Assembly: GCF_001605895.1 (NCBI RefSeq)
Contig: NZ_LUAW01000035.1
Location: forward strand, 165-40,265
Source: Acinetobacter pragensis
GTDB taxonomy: Bacteria > Pseudomonadota > Gammaproteobacteria > Pseudomonadales > Moraxellaceae
Length of the DNA: 40,101 bases
Reading direction: 5' to 3'
The first letter of the stretch is position 1. Each line of letters starts with the position of its first letter. The position numbers and the translations under genes are program-made. Shown here piece after piece: positions 1 to 8,832 of this stretch. The notes beneath the pieces were generated by a model. The model was given only the letters and a program-made list of their open reading frames with translations. It was not told the DNA's origin and searched no databases.

Positions 1-2
1 AC

Positions 3-92
3 ATGCGCAGTGTCAATATGAAAGCGCATCATGAGGCGACTCAAGCTTTAAGTTTGCAGATTAAAGTGCGCATATTGGAACAAGTACAGTAA
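3..92 (+). CDS. 3' end of an unidentified gene (partial)
   Basis: An open frame enters from the left edge and stops at TAA 90-92, giving about 30 residues that end in ILEQVQ. The tail is charged and helical-looking, and its gene body lies outside the window, so no function is assigned. A hairpin follows 18 bases after the stop, as expected for the end of a transcription unit. The stretch is short enough that the reading could be chance, but the hairpin placement supports a real gene end. Confidence 0.45.
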   Translation: MRSVNMKAHHEATQALSLQIKVRILEQVQ

Positions 93-109
93 GTGCTGAA
101 TACCTTGGT

Positions 110-135
110 AAAATAGCCTGCATCAAGGCTATTTT
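110..135. terminator. Bidirectional rho-independent terminator
   Basis: A 10-bp perfect stem (AAAATAGCCT / AGGCTATTTT) has a 6-base loop and A/T tracts on both sides. It lies between the partial plus-strand gene and the convergent minus-strand gene ending at 134, so it can serve both. Confidence 0.75.
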
Positions 136-838
136 ACTGAAACTCATAATGTTCACTGAATTGTATGTGTTCTAAGCTGAGTGAATATTTATTTTTCAGT
201 TCTGTCCACTGAATCTTTGGAGGCTGAGCGCTTTCTTCAAATTCATTTTGCCCAGATGTGCTTTTTATCTTTCCCGTCGAAAAATTAATGCTTTGTTCGC
301 TGATATCGCCAGATGCGCGGTGAAAGTCGTTACTGTCATAGCCAATCAGTTTAAATGCTTGGTCTTGATATCTGAATGTATAGGTTTTATTAGTTACATA
401 CCATGATCCGCAGCTGAGCCAATAATGCAAGCTGATGTGAAGCACTCCATTATGAATCTTTAATGCCTCACTTTCACCTAAGGGGTCGGCGAGGCATGGT
501 GAATCAGCATCCCCTTCGGTAGGCAGGCTGCTGTTGCTGGCAGCCAGCTGATAGCCTTGCTTTGATTGCAGCAGCACCATTAATTTGCGTGGATTCAGAT
601 TGAGCTGCGGGTTGCCTAAGCTCTCATTTTTGACGATGTTTTCAGGATGTGTATCTTCGGCAATTAAAACCAGATCTGCCTGTCCATCACGGTTTAAATC
701 ACCTTGGGTTTTTTCGAGAACTTTCCAGTTTTTTGGAATAAAGGATGCATAGTTTGTTAAATCAGGTGTTGTTGCTGAGATGCTGCTGATCATTAACGAC
801 GCGGCAGTAAAATAGAATAGTCGTTGTTTTAATGGCAT
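134..838 (-). CDS. Exported hypothetical protein with an FG-GAP-like calcium loop
   Basis: The 234-residue protein begins with a classic export signal (MPLKQR followed by a hydrophobic stretch ending near SISA, about residue 22), so it is probably periplasmic. Residues about 47-58 read GDLNRDGQADLVLI, a DxNxDGxxD calcium-binding loop as in FG-GAP/VCBS-type beta repeats. Two pairs of Cys (around LADPL and SCGSW) could form a disulfide. I do not recognise the family beyond this. It is a single-gene unit convergent with the gene at the left edge. Function unknown; envelope location is inferred from the signal peptide. Confidence 0.75.
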   Translation of the reverse strand: MPLKQRLFYFTAASLMISSISATTPDLTNYASFIPKNWKVLEKTQGDLNRDGQADLVLIAEDTHPENIVKNESLGNPQLNLNPRKLMVLLQSKQGYQLAASNSSLPTEGDADSPCLADPLGESEALKIHNGVLHISLHYWLSCGSWYVTNKTYTFRYQDQAFKLIGYDSNDFHRASGDISEQSINFSTGKIKSTSGQNEFEESAQPPKIQWTELKNKYSLSLEHIQFSEHYEFQ

Positions 839-931
839 GTATTGGCCTTTTTTAAATTTTTATAGAACGTACAGTAGGGGATAAAATGCTGAAAATAAAA
901 CTTTAACGCAATTTTGAGCCGAATAAAGCAT

Positions 932-955
932 AAAAGGATTCCGAAGAATCCTTTT
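932..955 (-). terminator. Terminator of thiSG
   Basis: A 10-bp perfect stem (AAAAGGATTC / GAATCCTTTT) with a 4-base loop lies 19 bases beyond the thiG stop and ends in a T-rich run on the minus strand. Confidence 0.8.
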
Positions 956-973
956 ATTAAAAACAGCAGTGAA

Positions 974-1756
974 TTATTTAAAGAAATAACCTGTTTCCGG
1001 AGAGCTGGCATTAGCCATGCGCTTACGCGGCATGCGGCCAGCAAGAAATGCCTCTCGGCCCGCTTCAACGGCTTTTTTCATAGCGGATGCCATGAGGATC
1101 GGGTTTTGCGCAGCTGCAATCGCGGTGTTCATCAATACACCGTCACATCCCAGTTCCATTGCAATGGCCGCATCACTGGCAGTGCCCACACCGGCATCCA
1201 CCAATACCGGCACTTTGGCATTTTCTTTAATAATTGAAAGGGTATGCGGGTTTAAAATGCCTAAACCGGAGCCGATTAAACTGCCTAAAGGCATAATAGC
1301 CACGCAGCCCATGCTTTCAAGTTCTTGCGCTATGATCGGGTCATCTGAGGTATACACCATAATTTCAAAACCGTCGTCAATTAAGGTGCGGGCTGCTTTT
1401 AGCGTTTCAGTGACGTTCGGGTACAAGGTTTTTTCATCACCCAGAACTTCCAGTTTAACTAAATTGTGGCCATCTAATAATTCACGCGCCAGCATGCAGG
1501 TACGCACCGCGCTATTGGCGTCAAAACAGCCCGCGGTATTGGGCAAGATGGTGTATTTATCAGGCGGTACAACGGACAGTAAGTTCGGCTGGTCCGGATG
1601 TTGGCCGATATTGACGCGACGGATAGCGACAGTGACAATTTCAGCGCCACTGGTTTGAATGGCTAAGTCAGTCTCGTTTAAATCTTTATATTTGCCAGTG
1701 CCAACCAATAAGCGTGAATTGAATGTGCGTGAACCGATTTTAAAAGTATCTTCCAT
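974..1756 (-). CDS. thiG: Thiazole synthase ThiG
   Basis: ThiG condenses 1-deoxyxylulose 5-phosphate, dehydroglycine and ThiS-thiocarboxylate into the thiazole phosphate of thiamine, in the cytoplasm. The sequence shows the family N-terminus ([19 protein letters not shown]), the VKLEVLGD segment with the Schiff-base lysine near residue 101, and the phosphate-binding glycine runs [11 protein letters not shown] and [12 protein letters not shown] chose ATG at 1756 because GGAG at 1763-1766 sits about 6 bases upstream; an in-frame ATG at 1768 abuts the thiS stop and lacks such spacing. Length is about 260 residues, usual for the family. It is transcribed with thiS and ends in a good terminator. 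Very confident. Confidence 0.96.
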   Translation of the reverse strand: MEDTFKIGSRTFNSRLLVGTGKYKDLNETDLAIQTSGAEIVTVAIRRVNIGQHPDQPNLLSVVPPDKYTILPNTAGCFDANSAVRTCMLARELLDGHNLVKLEVLGDEKTLYPNVTETLKAARTLIDDGFEIMVYTSDDPIIAQELESMGCVAIMPLGSLIGSGLGILNPHTLSIIKENAKVPVLVDAGVGTASDAAIAMELGCDGVLMNTAIAAAQNPILMASAMKKAVEAGREAFLAGRMPRKRMANASSPETGYFFK

Positions 1757-1768
1757 GGGGGACTCCAT

Positions 1769-1966
1769 TTAACCGCCGCCAACGGCATGAATGATTTCAA
1801 TGCGATCTTCATCGCAAATGGCTGTCTGTTCTAATCTGCTTTTGGGAATAATCATTTCATTTTTTTCAACTGCAAAGCGTTTGCCCTCCAGTGAGAGTTG
1901 TTGAATGAGTTCCAGTAAATTAAGGCAAGAGGTATGCTGTGGTTCGCCATTGATATAAATGTGCAT
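1769..1966 (-). CDS. thiS: Sulfur carrier protein ThiS
   Basis: This 65-residue ubiquitin-like protein ends in the diagnostic Gly-Gly (AVGGG here), which is adenylated and thiocarboxylated before donating sulfur to ThiG. The start MHIYINGEP is typical of ThiS. It lies directly upstream of thiG with almost no gap, so the two are co-transcribed and probably translationally coupled. No TPP riboswitch is visible in the short upstream gap to the DUF423 gene. Confidence 0.94.
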   Translation of the reverse strand: MHIYINGEPQHTSCLNLLELIQQLSLEGKRFAVEKNEMIIPKSRLEQTAICDEDRIEIIHAVGGG

Positions 1967-1983
1967 GCAAAATCTCGACTGGG

Positions 1984-2349
1984 TTATTTAGCGAATTTAA
2001 ATGCGTTCCAGGCTAAAATGAGCCAGCCTAAAATCATCAGCGCACCGCCAATAGGTGTGATGGCGCCCAAAATTCGAGGCAGGCCTAAAGCCATGACATA
2101 AAGCGAGCCGCAAAAAAATAAAATGCCAATTTGAATGAGCCAAAAACTGGCTTTAATTGGAAGCTGAGGAATCACTTTACTGATGATGGCGAGAGCTAGA
2201 AGGCCAAGAGCATGGTAAAAGAAATAATCTGTTGCGGTTTGCCACCAAGCGAGCTGTTCAGGTGAAGCTATTTTTTTCAGGCCATGTGCGCCAAAAGCAC
2301 CCAGCATCACGGCTAAAGCAAGATTAATTGCAGAAATTCCAACCCACAT
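1984..2349 (-). CDS. DUF423 family inner-membrane protein
   Basis: About 121 residues with four hydrophobic segments and the family hallmark LGAFGAHGLKK near the N-terminus, followed by WWQTATDYFFYHALGLL. DUF423 (YgdD-type) proteins are small integral membrane proteins of unknown function. I prefer ATG 2349 (MWVGISAIN), which has AAGGG about 10 bases upstream; the longer frame would use a TTG at 2370. It sits 17 bases before thiS on the same strand and may share its transcript. Confidence 0.87.
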   Translation of the reverse strand: MWVGISAINLALAVMLGAFGAHGLKKIASPEQLAWWQTATDYFFYHALGLLALAIISKVIPQLPIKASFWLIQIGILFFCGSLYVMALGLPRILGAITPIGGALMILGWLILAWNAFKFAK

Positions 2350-2617
2350 GCGTAAGACGCCCTTGGTCAATTTTGCGCACTACCTTAGCATAATTAAGAC
2401 GGCAGGTTAAACCCAATACTGCCAATTTTTTAAATATCACCAAGCGAAAAAGAGCGGTTCAGTCTGCTGTTAAATGTTCAAAAATAGTTCATGTAAATTG
2501 CGGGTTTAACTTAATGATCTGATATGCAGGCAGTGGACGGTACATTGTTCTAGAAATGTACGGCATTGTTGTTTGCGGTTATTGCTGATGCTAAGAAGCT
2601 GCTTTTCTGAGGGAATT

Positions 2618-2655
2618 ATTTAAATAAAAAGTTGATTCAATCTTTTTATTTAAAT
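2618..2655. repeat. Perfect 14-bp AT-rich inverted repeat
   Basis: ATTTAAATAAAAAG (2618-2631) and CTTTTTATTTAAAT (2642-2655) are exact reverse complements around a 10-base loop that itself contains TTGA-T-TCAA. The stem has almost no G/C, so it is not a normal terminator. It could be a cruciform, a protein site, or an mRNA 3' structure. Confidence 0.7.
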
Positions 2656-2738
2656 GCAGGGCTAATATGTTTTTTTCATTGGAAAATTCAAATGTATTTT
2701 TAAAGCGAACGAGCGTAGAAGCATGAAATTTTGACAAT

Positions 2739-2762
2739 AAAAAAGCGCCGAAGCGCTTTTTT
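2739..2762 (-). terminator. rpoH terminator
   Basis: A 10-bp perfect stem (AAAAAAGCGC / GCGCTTTTTT) with a CGAA loop starts 23 bases after the rpoH stop, with a T tract on the minus strand. Confidence 0.88.
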
Positions 2763-2785
2763 AGAAGATGGGTCAACACAATGCT

Positions 2786-3655
2786 TTAGTTGGATGACAT
2801 GGCTACTTTAATTTTTTCCATCGCATTTTTTTCTAGCTGACGGATACGTTCTGCAGAAACATTATATTCGGCAGCCAGTTCATGCAGCGTTGACTTTTCA
2901 TCATCCAGCCAGCGGCGCTGCAGAATATTGCGTGACCGGTCATCCAGCTGATCCATGGCTTCATGCAAAGCAGTCGTGCTTTGCTCTTCGTAATCTTCAT
3001 CTTCAGCCAGACGGGCAGGGTTGTAACGGTTATCTTCTAGGTAAAGCGCAGGAGCAACATGCGTTGAACCTTCATCATCGTCATCACCTTGCGCTTCAAA
3101 TGCAGCATCATAGGCGGTTAAGCGGCCTTCCATTTCCAAAACTTGCTCTGCGGTGACATTTAAATCTTCCGCAATAGACTGCGCTTCGGCTAAAGTCAGT
3201 TTTTTTGATGATTTTTTCAGGCTGCGCAAGTTAAAGAACAGTTTACGCTGCGCTTTGGTTGTCGCAATTTTAACAATACGCCAGTTGCGTATGACGTATT
3301 CATGAATTTCAGCTTTGATCCAATGCACCGCAAACGACACTAAACGGACGCCCATATTCGGGTCAAAGCGTTTTACAGCTTTCATTAGCCCTAAATTGCC
3401 TTCTTGGATTAAATCACCCTGAGGCAGGCCATAACCCGCATAACTGCGTGCAATGTGAACAACAAAGCGCAAATGAGACATCACCAGCATTTTAGCGGCG
3501 TCTAAGTCTTGATCATAATAATAGCGCTCTGCCAGCTCTTTTTCTTGTTCAGCTGTAAGAATAGGAATCTGGTTGACAGTACTGATATAAGCACCAAGAT
3601 TCACCCCAGGTGCCGATAATGACAGGGGCATCAATTGATTGCTGCTGTCACTCAT
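2786..3655 (-). CDS. rpoH: RNA polymerase sigma-32 (heat shock) factor RpoH
   Basis: The 289-residue protein has the group 3/sigma-70 layout: region 2 with [20 protein letters not shown] and [23 protein letters not shown], then the RpoH-specific box QRKLFFNLR (about residues 137-145), and region 4 with the helix-turn-helix [20 protein letters not shown]. It directs RNA polymerase to heat-shock promoters. ATG 3655 is preceded by AAGGAG at a 6-base spacing. The 5' mRNA region could hold a thermosensor hairpin as in other proteobacteria, but I cannot demonstrate one here. No ftsEX genes lie beside it in the window. Confidence 0.96.
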   Translation of the reverse strand: MSDSSNQLMPLSLSAPGVNLGAYISTVNQIPILTAEQEKELAERYYYDQDLDAAKMLVMSHLRFVVHIARSYAGYGLPQGDLIQEGNLGLMKAVKRFDPNMGVRLVSFAVHWIKAEIHEYVIRNWRIVKIATTKAQRKLFFNLRSLKKSSKKLTLAEAQSIAEDLNVTAEQVLEMEGRLTAYDAAFEAQGDDDDEGSTHVAPALYLEDNRYNPARLAEDEDYEEQSTTALHEAMDQLDDRSRNILQRRWLDDEKSTLHELAAEYNVSAERIRQLEKNAMEKIKVAMSSN

Positions 3656-3798
3656 GTGTTCTCCTTAAAAAGTCAAAAGGTTTTAACCTGTTAATTACGT
3701 TTTATTTTAATCCAATATTTACCTGAATTATGGAAATTTGGGTAGCGAAATGTAAACTTTTATACGATTGCGAATGCTTTTGGTTTAAATGAAAATAT

Positions 3799-4044
3799 TT
3801 AAGATTCAATTAAGTAGTGATATTCATAATCTGAAACTTTGCTTTGCTGACAGTCTAGCGCATGCAGTTGACAGTAGCGTGAAACATCTTGCTGACTATG
3901 CGGATCTGAAGACTTTAAAAGAAAGATTTTCCCTGAATTATTCTTTAATGCTTTTTTCAGCATTAAAAGCGGCATAGGGCATGGTTTTCCCATTGCATCA
4001 ATAATAATTTCAGCGGAAGAATTTTCGCTCACTTTAAAATCCAT
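3799..4044 (-). CDS. TusA-family sulfur carrier protein
   Basis: An 81-residue protein with the TusA/SirA signature DAMGKPCPMPLLMLKKAL; Cys22 in the CPMP motif is the persulfide-carrying residue of the family. Members relay sulfur for tRNA 2-thiouridine or molybdenum cofactor synthesis. The C-terminal half is less typical, so assignment as TusA itself rather than a paralogue is open. It is a single-gene unit upstream of and parallel to rpoH. Good family call, uncertain precise role. Confidence 0.82.
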   Translation of the reverse strand: MDFKVSENSSAEIIIDAMGKPCPMPLLMLKKALKNNSGKIFLLKSSDPHSQQDVSRYCQLHALDCQQSKVSDYEYHYLIES

Positions 4045-4417
4045 TCACGATTTTTTAAAAGGATTTGAATTTTAGCAAATCGAGGGGCAATTCCCAAATA
4101 AATTGAAATTTATTTCTTGTTAGCTGTTAATTAATATAAAGATAGGGCGTTTAAAAAAATAATATGAGAGAAAATACAGAATGGTGAAAAAAAATCTATT
4201 AATTGTGTTTAACCCATGTTAAGCTCGATGCGTATTTAGGGTTTCAGATTGGCAAAAGTTGCTTGTCGCCTTATTTCAAATGGATGTAACCGGGATTTTG
4301 TTAATAGTTTTACAGAATGATTACAAGCTTAGAAATAAAAATATTTTTAAACTTTGTTTGCTCTGCTGTTTGCAACACCGGGTTGTCCTTTTTATGCATT
4401 ACAATGAGGATTAACTT
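4045..4417. other. Divergent spacer containing the long leader of the cold-shock gene
   Basis: This 373-bp gap separates the minus-strand tusA-like gene from the plus-strand csp gene. No ORF is convincing. Cold-shock genes of the CspA type usually have 5' UTRs over 100 bases that fold differently with temperature, and the spacer leaves room for one. A strong ribosome site (GAGGA, about 4403-4407) precedes the csp start. I could not place the promoter with confidence. Confidence 0.5.
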
Positions 4418-4630
4418 ATGACAGCTCGTGAACAAGGCGTTGTTAAATGGTTCAACGACACTAAAGGTTTCGGCTTTATTCAACGTAACGGCGGCGACGA
4501 TGTATTCGTTCACTTCCGCGCTATCCAAGGTGACGGCCACCGTTCACTTCGTGACGGCCAACGCGTTGAATTCAGCGTAGTAAAAGGTCAAAAAGGCTTC
4601 CAAGCTGAAGAAGTTCAGCCGTTAGACTAA
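4418..4630 (+). CDS. CspA-family cold shock protein
   Basis: The 70-residue single cold-shock domain shows both RNA-binding motifs: [10 protein letters not shown] (RNP1) and DVFVHF (RNP2), with [11 protein letters not shown] as in CspA-type proteins. These are small OB-fold chaperones that melt structured mRNA. The ATG has a GAGGA ribosome site about 10 bases upstream. The gene is monocistronic with its own terminator. Codon use is markedly optimised (many C-ending codons such as TTC, AAC, GGC), consistent with high expression. It neighbours an RNA helicase gene, which may fit RNA remodelling in the cold. Confidence 0.95.
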   Translation: MTAREQGVVKWFNDTKGFGFIQRNGGDDVFVHFRAIQGDGHRSLRDGQRVEFSVVKGQKGFQAEEVQPLD

Positions 4631-4646
4631 TCGTCTAAAAGGTCTT

Positions 4647-4678
4647 AAAAACGCTCCAATGTAAATTGGGGCGTTTTT
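4647..4678 (+). terminator. Terminator of the cold-shock gene
   Basis: A 14-bp stem with one G-U wobble (AAAAACGCTCCAAT / ATTGGGGCGTTTTT), a GTAA loop and a T tract. Confidence 0.9.
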
Positions 4679-4730
4679 TGTTTATAATGTTCCAAGTTTC
4701 TTGTGATTACTAACGTTCGAGCGCATTTAT

Positions 4731-5882
4731 ATGTCATCTGGTTTTGAAACCTTAAATTTACATCCGCAATTGAAACAGGCAATTGATGCTTTGGGTTTCA
4801 AGGAAATGACGCCAATCCAGCAAAAAGTTCTGAAATATACTTTGGTTGGGCATGATGCGATTGGCCGTGCGCAAACAGGTACGGGAAAAACGGCGGCATT
4901 TTTGGTCAGCGTGATTAATGATCTGCTGAACAACCCTATTCAAGGAGAGCGTTTTCGCGGAGAACCGCGCGCGCTTATTTTGGCGCCTACGCGTGAGCTT
5001 GCTTTGCAAATTGAGAGCGACGCAAAAGAATTAACCAAATTTACTGACCTGCATGTTGTGACTTTGCTGGGAGGAGTAGATTTTGATAAGCAAAAAGGCC
5101 AGCTGGCTAAGAACTTTGTCGATATTATTGTTGCGACACCTGGCCGTTTAATTGACTTGGTAGAACAAAAAGAAGTTTGGCTGGATCAAATTGAATTTTT
5201 AGTGATTGATGAAGCTGACCGTCTCTTGGATATGGGCTTTATTCCATCAGTGAAGCGCATTGTACGCTTTTCACCGCGCAAAGAGCAGCGTCAGACGCTC
5301 ATGTTCTCTGCGACGTTCAGCTATGACGTGCTGAATTTGGCGCAGCAATGGCTGTTTGAACCAGTCACTGTGGAAATTGAACCTGAAAAGAAAACCAATG
5401 CAGATGTGGAACAGCGCGTGTATATGGTTGCGAAGTCGGACAAATATAAATTGCTGCAAGAAATTTTGCGTGATGAGCCGATTGAAAAAGTCATGATTTT
5501 TGCCAACCGCAGAGATCAAGTCCGCCGCCTTTACGAGCATTTGAAAAAAGATGGCTATAAAGTGGTGATGCTGTCAGGTGAAATTGCACAAGACAAGCGT
5601 TTGAAAATGCTGGATCAATTTAAAAACGGCAAACACAATATTATGATTGCAACGGATGTTGCTGGCCGCGGTATTCATGTGGATGGTGTTTCACACGTTG
5701 TGAACTTTACTTTGCCTGAACAGTCAGATGATTATGTACACCGTATTGGCCGTACTGGCCGTGCGGGTTCTAGCGGTGTCAGCATTAGTTTCTTGTCAGA
5801 AGACGATGCTTTTTATCTGCCAGAAATTGAAAAAGCGATTGGTCAAAAATTGCCATTAACCCGTTTGGAAGGGTATTGTTAA
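4731..5882 (+). CDS. rhlB: DEAD-box ATP-dependent RNA helicase, RhlB-like
   Basis: This 383-residue helicase core carries Q-motif (F..L.L... TPIQQ), motif I AQTGTGKT, Ia [15 protein letters not shown] ([13 protein letters not shown]), [21 protein letters not shown] and [12 protein letters not shown]. RhlB proteins unwind RNA for RNase E-mediated decay. The order and wording of the motifs ([35 protein letters not shown]) resemble RhlB more than RhlE or DeaD, but it ends soon after the core and lacks the long basic tail seen in E. coli RhlB. It stands alone with its own terminator, about 50 bases past the csp terminator. Confidence 0.88.
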   Translation: MSSGFETLNLHPQLKQAIDALGFKEMTPIQQKVLKYTLVGHDAIGRAQTGTGKTAAFLVSVINDLLNNPIQGERFRGEPRALILAPTRELALQIESDAKELTKFTDLHVVTLLGGVDFDKQKGQLAKNFVDIIVATPGRLIDLVEQKEVWLDQIEFLVIDEADRLLDMGFIPSVKRIVRFSPRKEQRQTLMFSATFSYDVLNLAQQWLFEPVTVEIEPEKKTNADVEQRVYMVAKSDKYKLLQEILRDEPIEKVMIFANRRDQVRRLYEHLKKDGYKVVMLSGEIAQDKRLKMLDQFKNGKHNIMIATDVAGRGIHVDGVSHVVNFTLPEQSDDYVHRIGRTGRAGSSGVSISFLSEDDAFYLPEIEKAIGQKLPLTRLEGYC

Positions 5883-5901
5883 TTTTCTTACTGCTGAAAT
5901 T

Positions 5902-5930
5902 AAAAAAACCGCTCGATGAGCGGTTTTTTT
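5902..5930. terminator. Bidirectional terminator between rhlB and the lipoprotein gene
   Basis: A 13-bp perfect stem (AAAAAAACCGCTC / GAGCGGTTTTTTT) with a 3-base loop lies between two convergent genes and has A and T tracts on both sides. Confidence 0.92.
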
Positions 5931-5963
5931 AATGCTGATATTTTTGAAATTTAAACTTTGAGT

Positions 5964-6347
5964 TTATTTGGCTTGGCAGGTAAAAGTCAGCACAGTTTGA
6001 TAATCATCATCTTTGCTTAAATTGCCGCTGTTGCCGGTAATTGAACCTAAAACGCTGGCGGCAGCTTGAACCATTTGCCCAGTCTTTTCATCAAACACGC
6101 CTTTTAAGGCACCGCTGTATTCGCTTTTTTCATCAGTAATGACAGGCGTGGCATTTTTACCGCATGCGCTGTTGGCGGCGCTAATGGCATTGTTTTTTGA
6201 AATCAGTGCAGATTTTCCAACGCCTGTAACCTCGTATTGATTGTTCGCTTTTTGGATTGCTAAAGACTGCGTAGGCGCATTTGACGCACAGGCGCTGAGT
6301 AAAAGCGCGGAAGCAATTGATGTGCAAATGATGAATTGTTTTTTCAT
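5964..6347 (-). CDS. Small putative lipoprotein
   Basis: 127 residues with a lipoprotein signal: MKKQFIICTSIASALLLSACAS, lipobox L-S-A-C with the lipidated Cys at residue 20. The mature part is small and Ser/Ala/Asn-rich with two further Cys (about residues 62 and 124) that may be disulfide-bonded. It contains a GKSALISKNNAISAANSACGK segment, but I recognise no named domain. The +2 residue after Cys is Ala, which favours outer-membrane sorting. Monocistronic; function unknown. Confidence 0.8.
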   Translation of the reverse strand: MKKQFIICTSIASALLLSACASNAPTQSLAIQKANNQYEVTGVGKSALISKNNAISAANSACGKNATPVITDEKSEYSGALKGVFDEKTGQMVQAAASVLGSITGNSGNLSKDDDYQTVLTFTCQAK

Positions 6348-6565
6348 GTTTTCCCCTGATGCTAATAAATGGCAATCTAGCTATTTGAACATAGCTTTTA
6401 AATTTAGAGGGATAAAAGCTGTATCGGTTATGCTGCTTTTTATTAAAAAGCTGTATTGTAAAAGCACGTCATAAATTTGAGGCTCCCCAGTTCAATCCAT
6501 ATGGAGTAAGTGCTTGAGAGTATGCTAATCTTGGGTCAGCGTTATTTAAGTGATATAGAAAATCA

Positions 6566-7141
6566 ATGTCAGATATTGCGGTTGAAGCGGTTCATCAAAA
6601 TATTCATCAGCGCCAATCGATTGGGCATCTGGTTGAGCCAGCACCGAGTGCAGCGCAATTGGATCAGGCTTTTGCGGCTGCGTTGACAGCGCCGGATCAT
6701 CATCGGTTAAAACCGACCCGCTTTGTTGTTGTGCAAGAAGCGCAGCGGGAAGCTTTTGGTGAGCTGCTGTCACAAGCGCTGGCGGATACCGGGCAGACTG
6801 AGGGAGCGCAGCTGGAGCGGGTTAAGCATCATCCATTTCGTGCGCCGCTGCTGGTGCTGGCGTTAACAAAATTGCAGGATCATCCCAAAGTTCCGCATTT
6901 TGAACAAATTTTAAGTTCAGGGGCGGCAATTCAGAATTTTTTACTGTCTCTGCAGGTACATGGTTTTTCGACTATGTGGCGCAGCGGTGCAGTGGTTGAA
7001 TCTGCTTTGTTTAAGCAAGCTTTGGGTTTAACAGAAGCCGATCTGATTTCGGGTATTATTTATATAGGTACAGCGGTAAAAGCCATTCCGCCAAGGCAAG
7101 AAATAAATATTTCAGAATTTGTAAGCGATTGGAAAAAATAA
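6566..7141 (+). CDS. Nitroreductase family protein (YdjA-like)
   Basis: 191 residues with the FMN-binding nitroreductase fold: RQSIGHLVEPAPS near the N-terminus (R-S for FMN phosphate), LTAPDHHRLKPTRFVVV, AAIQNFLLSLQVHGFSTMWRSG and LISGIIYIGTA. The short single-domain form with W-R-S-G matches the YdjA subgroup. Members reduce nitro groups or quinones using NAD(P)H. The substrate is not predictable. The gpsA start follows 33 bases after the stop, so the two could be co-transcribed. The ribosome site before ATG 6566 is weak. Confidence 0.88.
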   Translation: MSDIAVEAVHQNIHQRQSIGHLVEPAPSAAQLDQAFAAALTAPDHHRLKPTRFVVVQEAQREAFGELLSQALADTGQTEGAQLERVKHHPFRAPLLVLALTKLQDHPKVPHFEQILSSGAAIQNFLLSLQVHGFSTMWRSGAVVESALFKQALGLTEADLISGIIYIGTAVKAIPPRQEINISEFVSDWKK

Positions 7142-7174
7142 GCGTTCTATGTGACGTATTGGGAAATAAAAACA

Positions 7175-8248
7175 ATGTCAGAACTTAAATTTTCAGATTT
7201 GGTTGAGCCAGTTGCGCCAGCAGATAAAACAGCTTTAAGAGTGACGGTATTGGGTGGCGGCAGTTTTGGCACGGCCATGGCCAATACTGCGGTACGCAAT
7301 GGCTGCAGCACTATGATCTGGATCCGGGATGAAGCTGCGGCAGCTGATATTAATGCGTCTCATGTCAATAAGCGCTATTTGCCAGACTTTCAGTTGGAAG
7401 CAGGCCTGTATGCGACCTCTAGCTTGGAAGAAGCGGTGTGCAATCGTGACATTATTTTTGTCGCAATTCCTAGTCATTCGTTCCGCAGTGTTTTAGAGCA
7501 GATCAAGCCTTTTATTACATCTCAGGCGGTGGTGTCCTTAACCAAGGGTATAGAGGCGAAAACCTTCAGCTTTATGAGCGATATTATTCGTGAAGTATTG
7601 CCGGAAGTGCCTTACGGTGTGCTTTCTGGGCCTAACTTGGCCAAAGAGATTGTTGCGGGGCAGCCAGCAGGAACGGTAATCGCCAGTCAGTCTGAATTGG
7701 TGCGCTATGCTGTGCAGCAGGCGCTGCATAGCGCGTTATTCCGTGTATTTGCCAGTGATGATGTGCATGGAGTGGAGCTGGGCGGTGCGCTGAAAAATAT
7801 TTATGCGGTGGCTATGGGAATGGCGGCGGCATATGGTGTCGGTGAAAACACGAAAAGTATGATTTTAACCCGCGCATTGGCTGAAATGAGCCGTTTTGCT
7901 GTAGAGCTTGGCGCAAACCCGCTGACCTTCTTGGGCCTCTCTGGTGTAGGTGATTTATTCGCCACATGCAGCAGTCCGCTCAGCCGGAATTATCAAGTCG
8001 GATTTGCTTTGGGATCGGGGAAAAGCTTGGATCAGGCGACCAAGGAATTGGGGCAGACTGCGGAAGGCATCAATACTATTGTGCAGGTCAAAGCGCGTTC
8101 TGAAGAGTTGAATGTCTATATGCCGATTACCAGTGCATTGTATGATGTTATTTTTGAAGGTGCTCCGCCGCTGAATATTGCGCTATCATTGATGAAAAAT
8201 GGTCACCGCAGTGATGTGGAATTTGTCTTGCCGCATCATCAGGTTTAA
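7175..8248 (+). CDS. gpsA: Glycerol-3-phosphate dehydrogenase [NAD(P)+]
   Basis: GpsA reduces dihydroxyacetone phosphate to sn-glycerol 3-phosphate for phospholipid synthesis. The protein has the Rossmann glycine motif VLGGGSFGTAMA, SLTKGIE, LSGPNLAKEI with GQPAG following, the catalytic lysine in GALKNIYAVAMG, and LSGVGDLFATCSS. I use ATG 7175 (MSELKFSDL), preceded by GGGAA, rather than an in-frame GTG at 7151. This gives 357 residues, with an N-terminal extension of about 20 residues before the Rossmann fold. Confidence 0.96.
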   Translation: MSELKFSDLVEPVAPADKTALRVTVLGGGSFGTAMANTAVRNGCSTMIWIRDEAAAADINASHVNKRYLPDFQLEAGLYATSSLEEAVCNRDIIFVAIPSHSFRSVLEQIKPFITSQAVVSLTKGIEAKTFSFMSDIIREVLPEVPYGVLSGPNLAKEIVAGQPAGTVIASQSELVRYAVQQALHSALFRVFASDDVHGVELGGALKNIYAVAMGMAAAYGVGENTKSMILTRALAEMSRFAVELGANPLTFLGLSGVGDLFATCSSPLSRNYQVGFALGSGKSLDQATKELGQTAEGINTIVQVKARSEELNVYMPITSALYDVIFEGAPPLNIALSLMKNGHRSDVEFVLPHHQV

Positions 8249-8346
8249 TTTAAATAGAATAAATTCCATTCATGCATGAAGGCCATGCTGAAAACTGAAC
8301 TGTCATGAATGGGAGCTATAATGCAGCATAGAAGAAAGGAAATTTT

Positions 8347-8802
8347 ATGCAACTGACTTTAATACGTCATGGGGAAGCGGCAGCGCCTGTAATGGGTGAT
8401 GATACGAAGCGGCCGCTGACTGAGCGCGGACATCTGCAGGCGGAACAAACAGCGGATTATTTAAATAAAATTATAAAGCCCGAAGTCTTTGTGGTGAGTC
8501 CGCTGCTGCGGGCGCAGGAAACTTTAGCGCATTTGCATGCTTATTTCCCAGATGTGCCCGTGGTGATTTGCAATGCCATTAAACCGGATGATGATGCGCG
8601 TGCAGCTGTAGAGTGGCTTTCGTATTTACCATATGAATCTGTTGCTGTGGTTTGCCATATGAATGTTGTTGCGCATATAGCATCTATTTTGCTGACTGAT
8701 TCATTTCAGCCTTTTAATTTAGCTGAAGCGCGGATTTATGAGCAGGCAGTGATTGCGCCAGGGTTGTCAACTCAAATAAAAAGCTTTATACCGGCAGCAT
8801 AA
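8347..8802 (+). CDS. sixA: Phosphohistidine phosphatase SixA
   Basis: A 151-residue histidine phosphatase with the nucleophile motif LIRHGEA at the very N-terminus, arginine in SPLLRAQETL, and the second catalytic histidine in VAVVCHMNVVAHI. SixA removes phosphate from histidines of phosphotransfer proteins (ArcB in E. coli; NPr of the nitrogen PTS in later work). AGAAAGGA lies just upstream of ATG, and a TATAAT at 8317-8322 could be its -10. It heads a probable sixA-gspL-gspM transcript (30-bp gap, then overlap). Confidence 0.93.
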   Translation: MQLTLIRHGEAAAPVMGDDTKRPLTERGHLQAEQTADYLNKIIKPEVFVVSPLLRAQETLAHLHAYFPDVPVVICNAIKPDDDARAAVEWLSYLPYESVAVVCHMNVVAHIASILLTDSFQPFNLAEARIYEQAVIAPGLSTQIKSFIPAA

Positions 8803-8832
8803 TAAACTCATTATAACGGCAGAAAATAACCG

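Larger units (their letters stand above)
2371..2785. other. 415-bp intergenic region with two inverted repeats
   Basis: No convincing gene is present. It holds a GTACATT/AATGTAC inverted repeat with an 8-base spacer (2540-2561), a longer AT-rich inverted repeat (2618-2655, listed separately) and the rpoH terminator. The upstream part must carry the promoter of the DUF423-thiSG unit. Confidence 0.6.

Noticed and set aside
1017..1658. 213-residue ORF antisense to thiG
   Set aside because: Shadow of thiG; Ala/Ser/Pro-rich composition and no independent signals.
1967..1983. TPP riboswitch for thiS-thiG
   Set aside because: The gap upstream of thiS is only 17 bases and no THI-box elements are visible there or upstream of the DUF423 gene.
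2591..2779. 62-residue minus-strand ORF between rpoH and the DUF423 gene
   Set aside because: It runs straight through the rpoH terminator and the AT-rich inverted repeat, has no ribosome site and a low-complexity composition.
8266..8312. CCATTCATG/CATGAATGG inverted repeat and TTCATGCATGAA palindrome between gpsA and sixA
   Set aside because: No T tract, spacer of 29 bases, and simple CATG-rich composition; may be chance.
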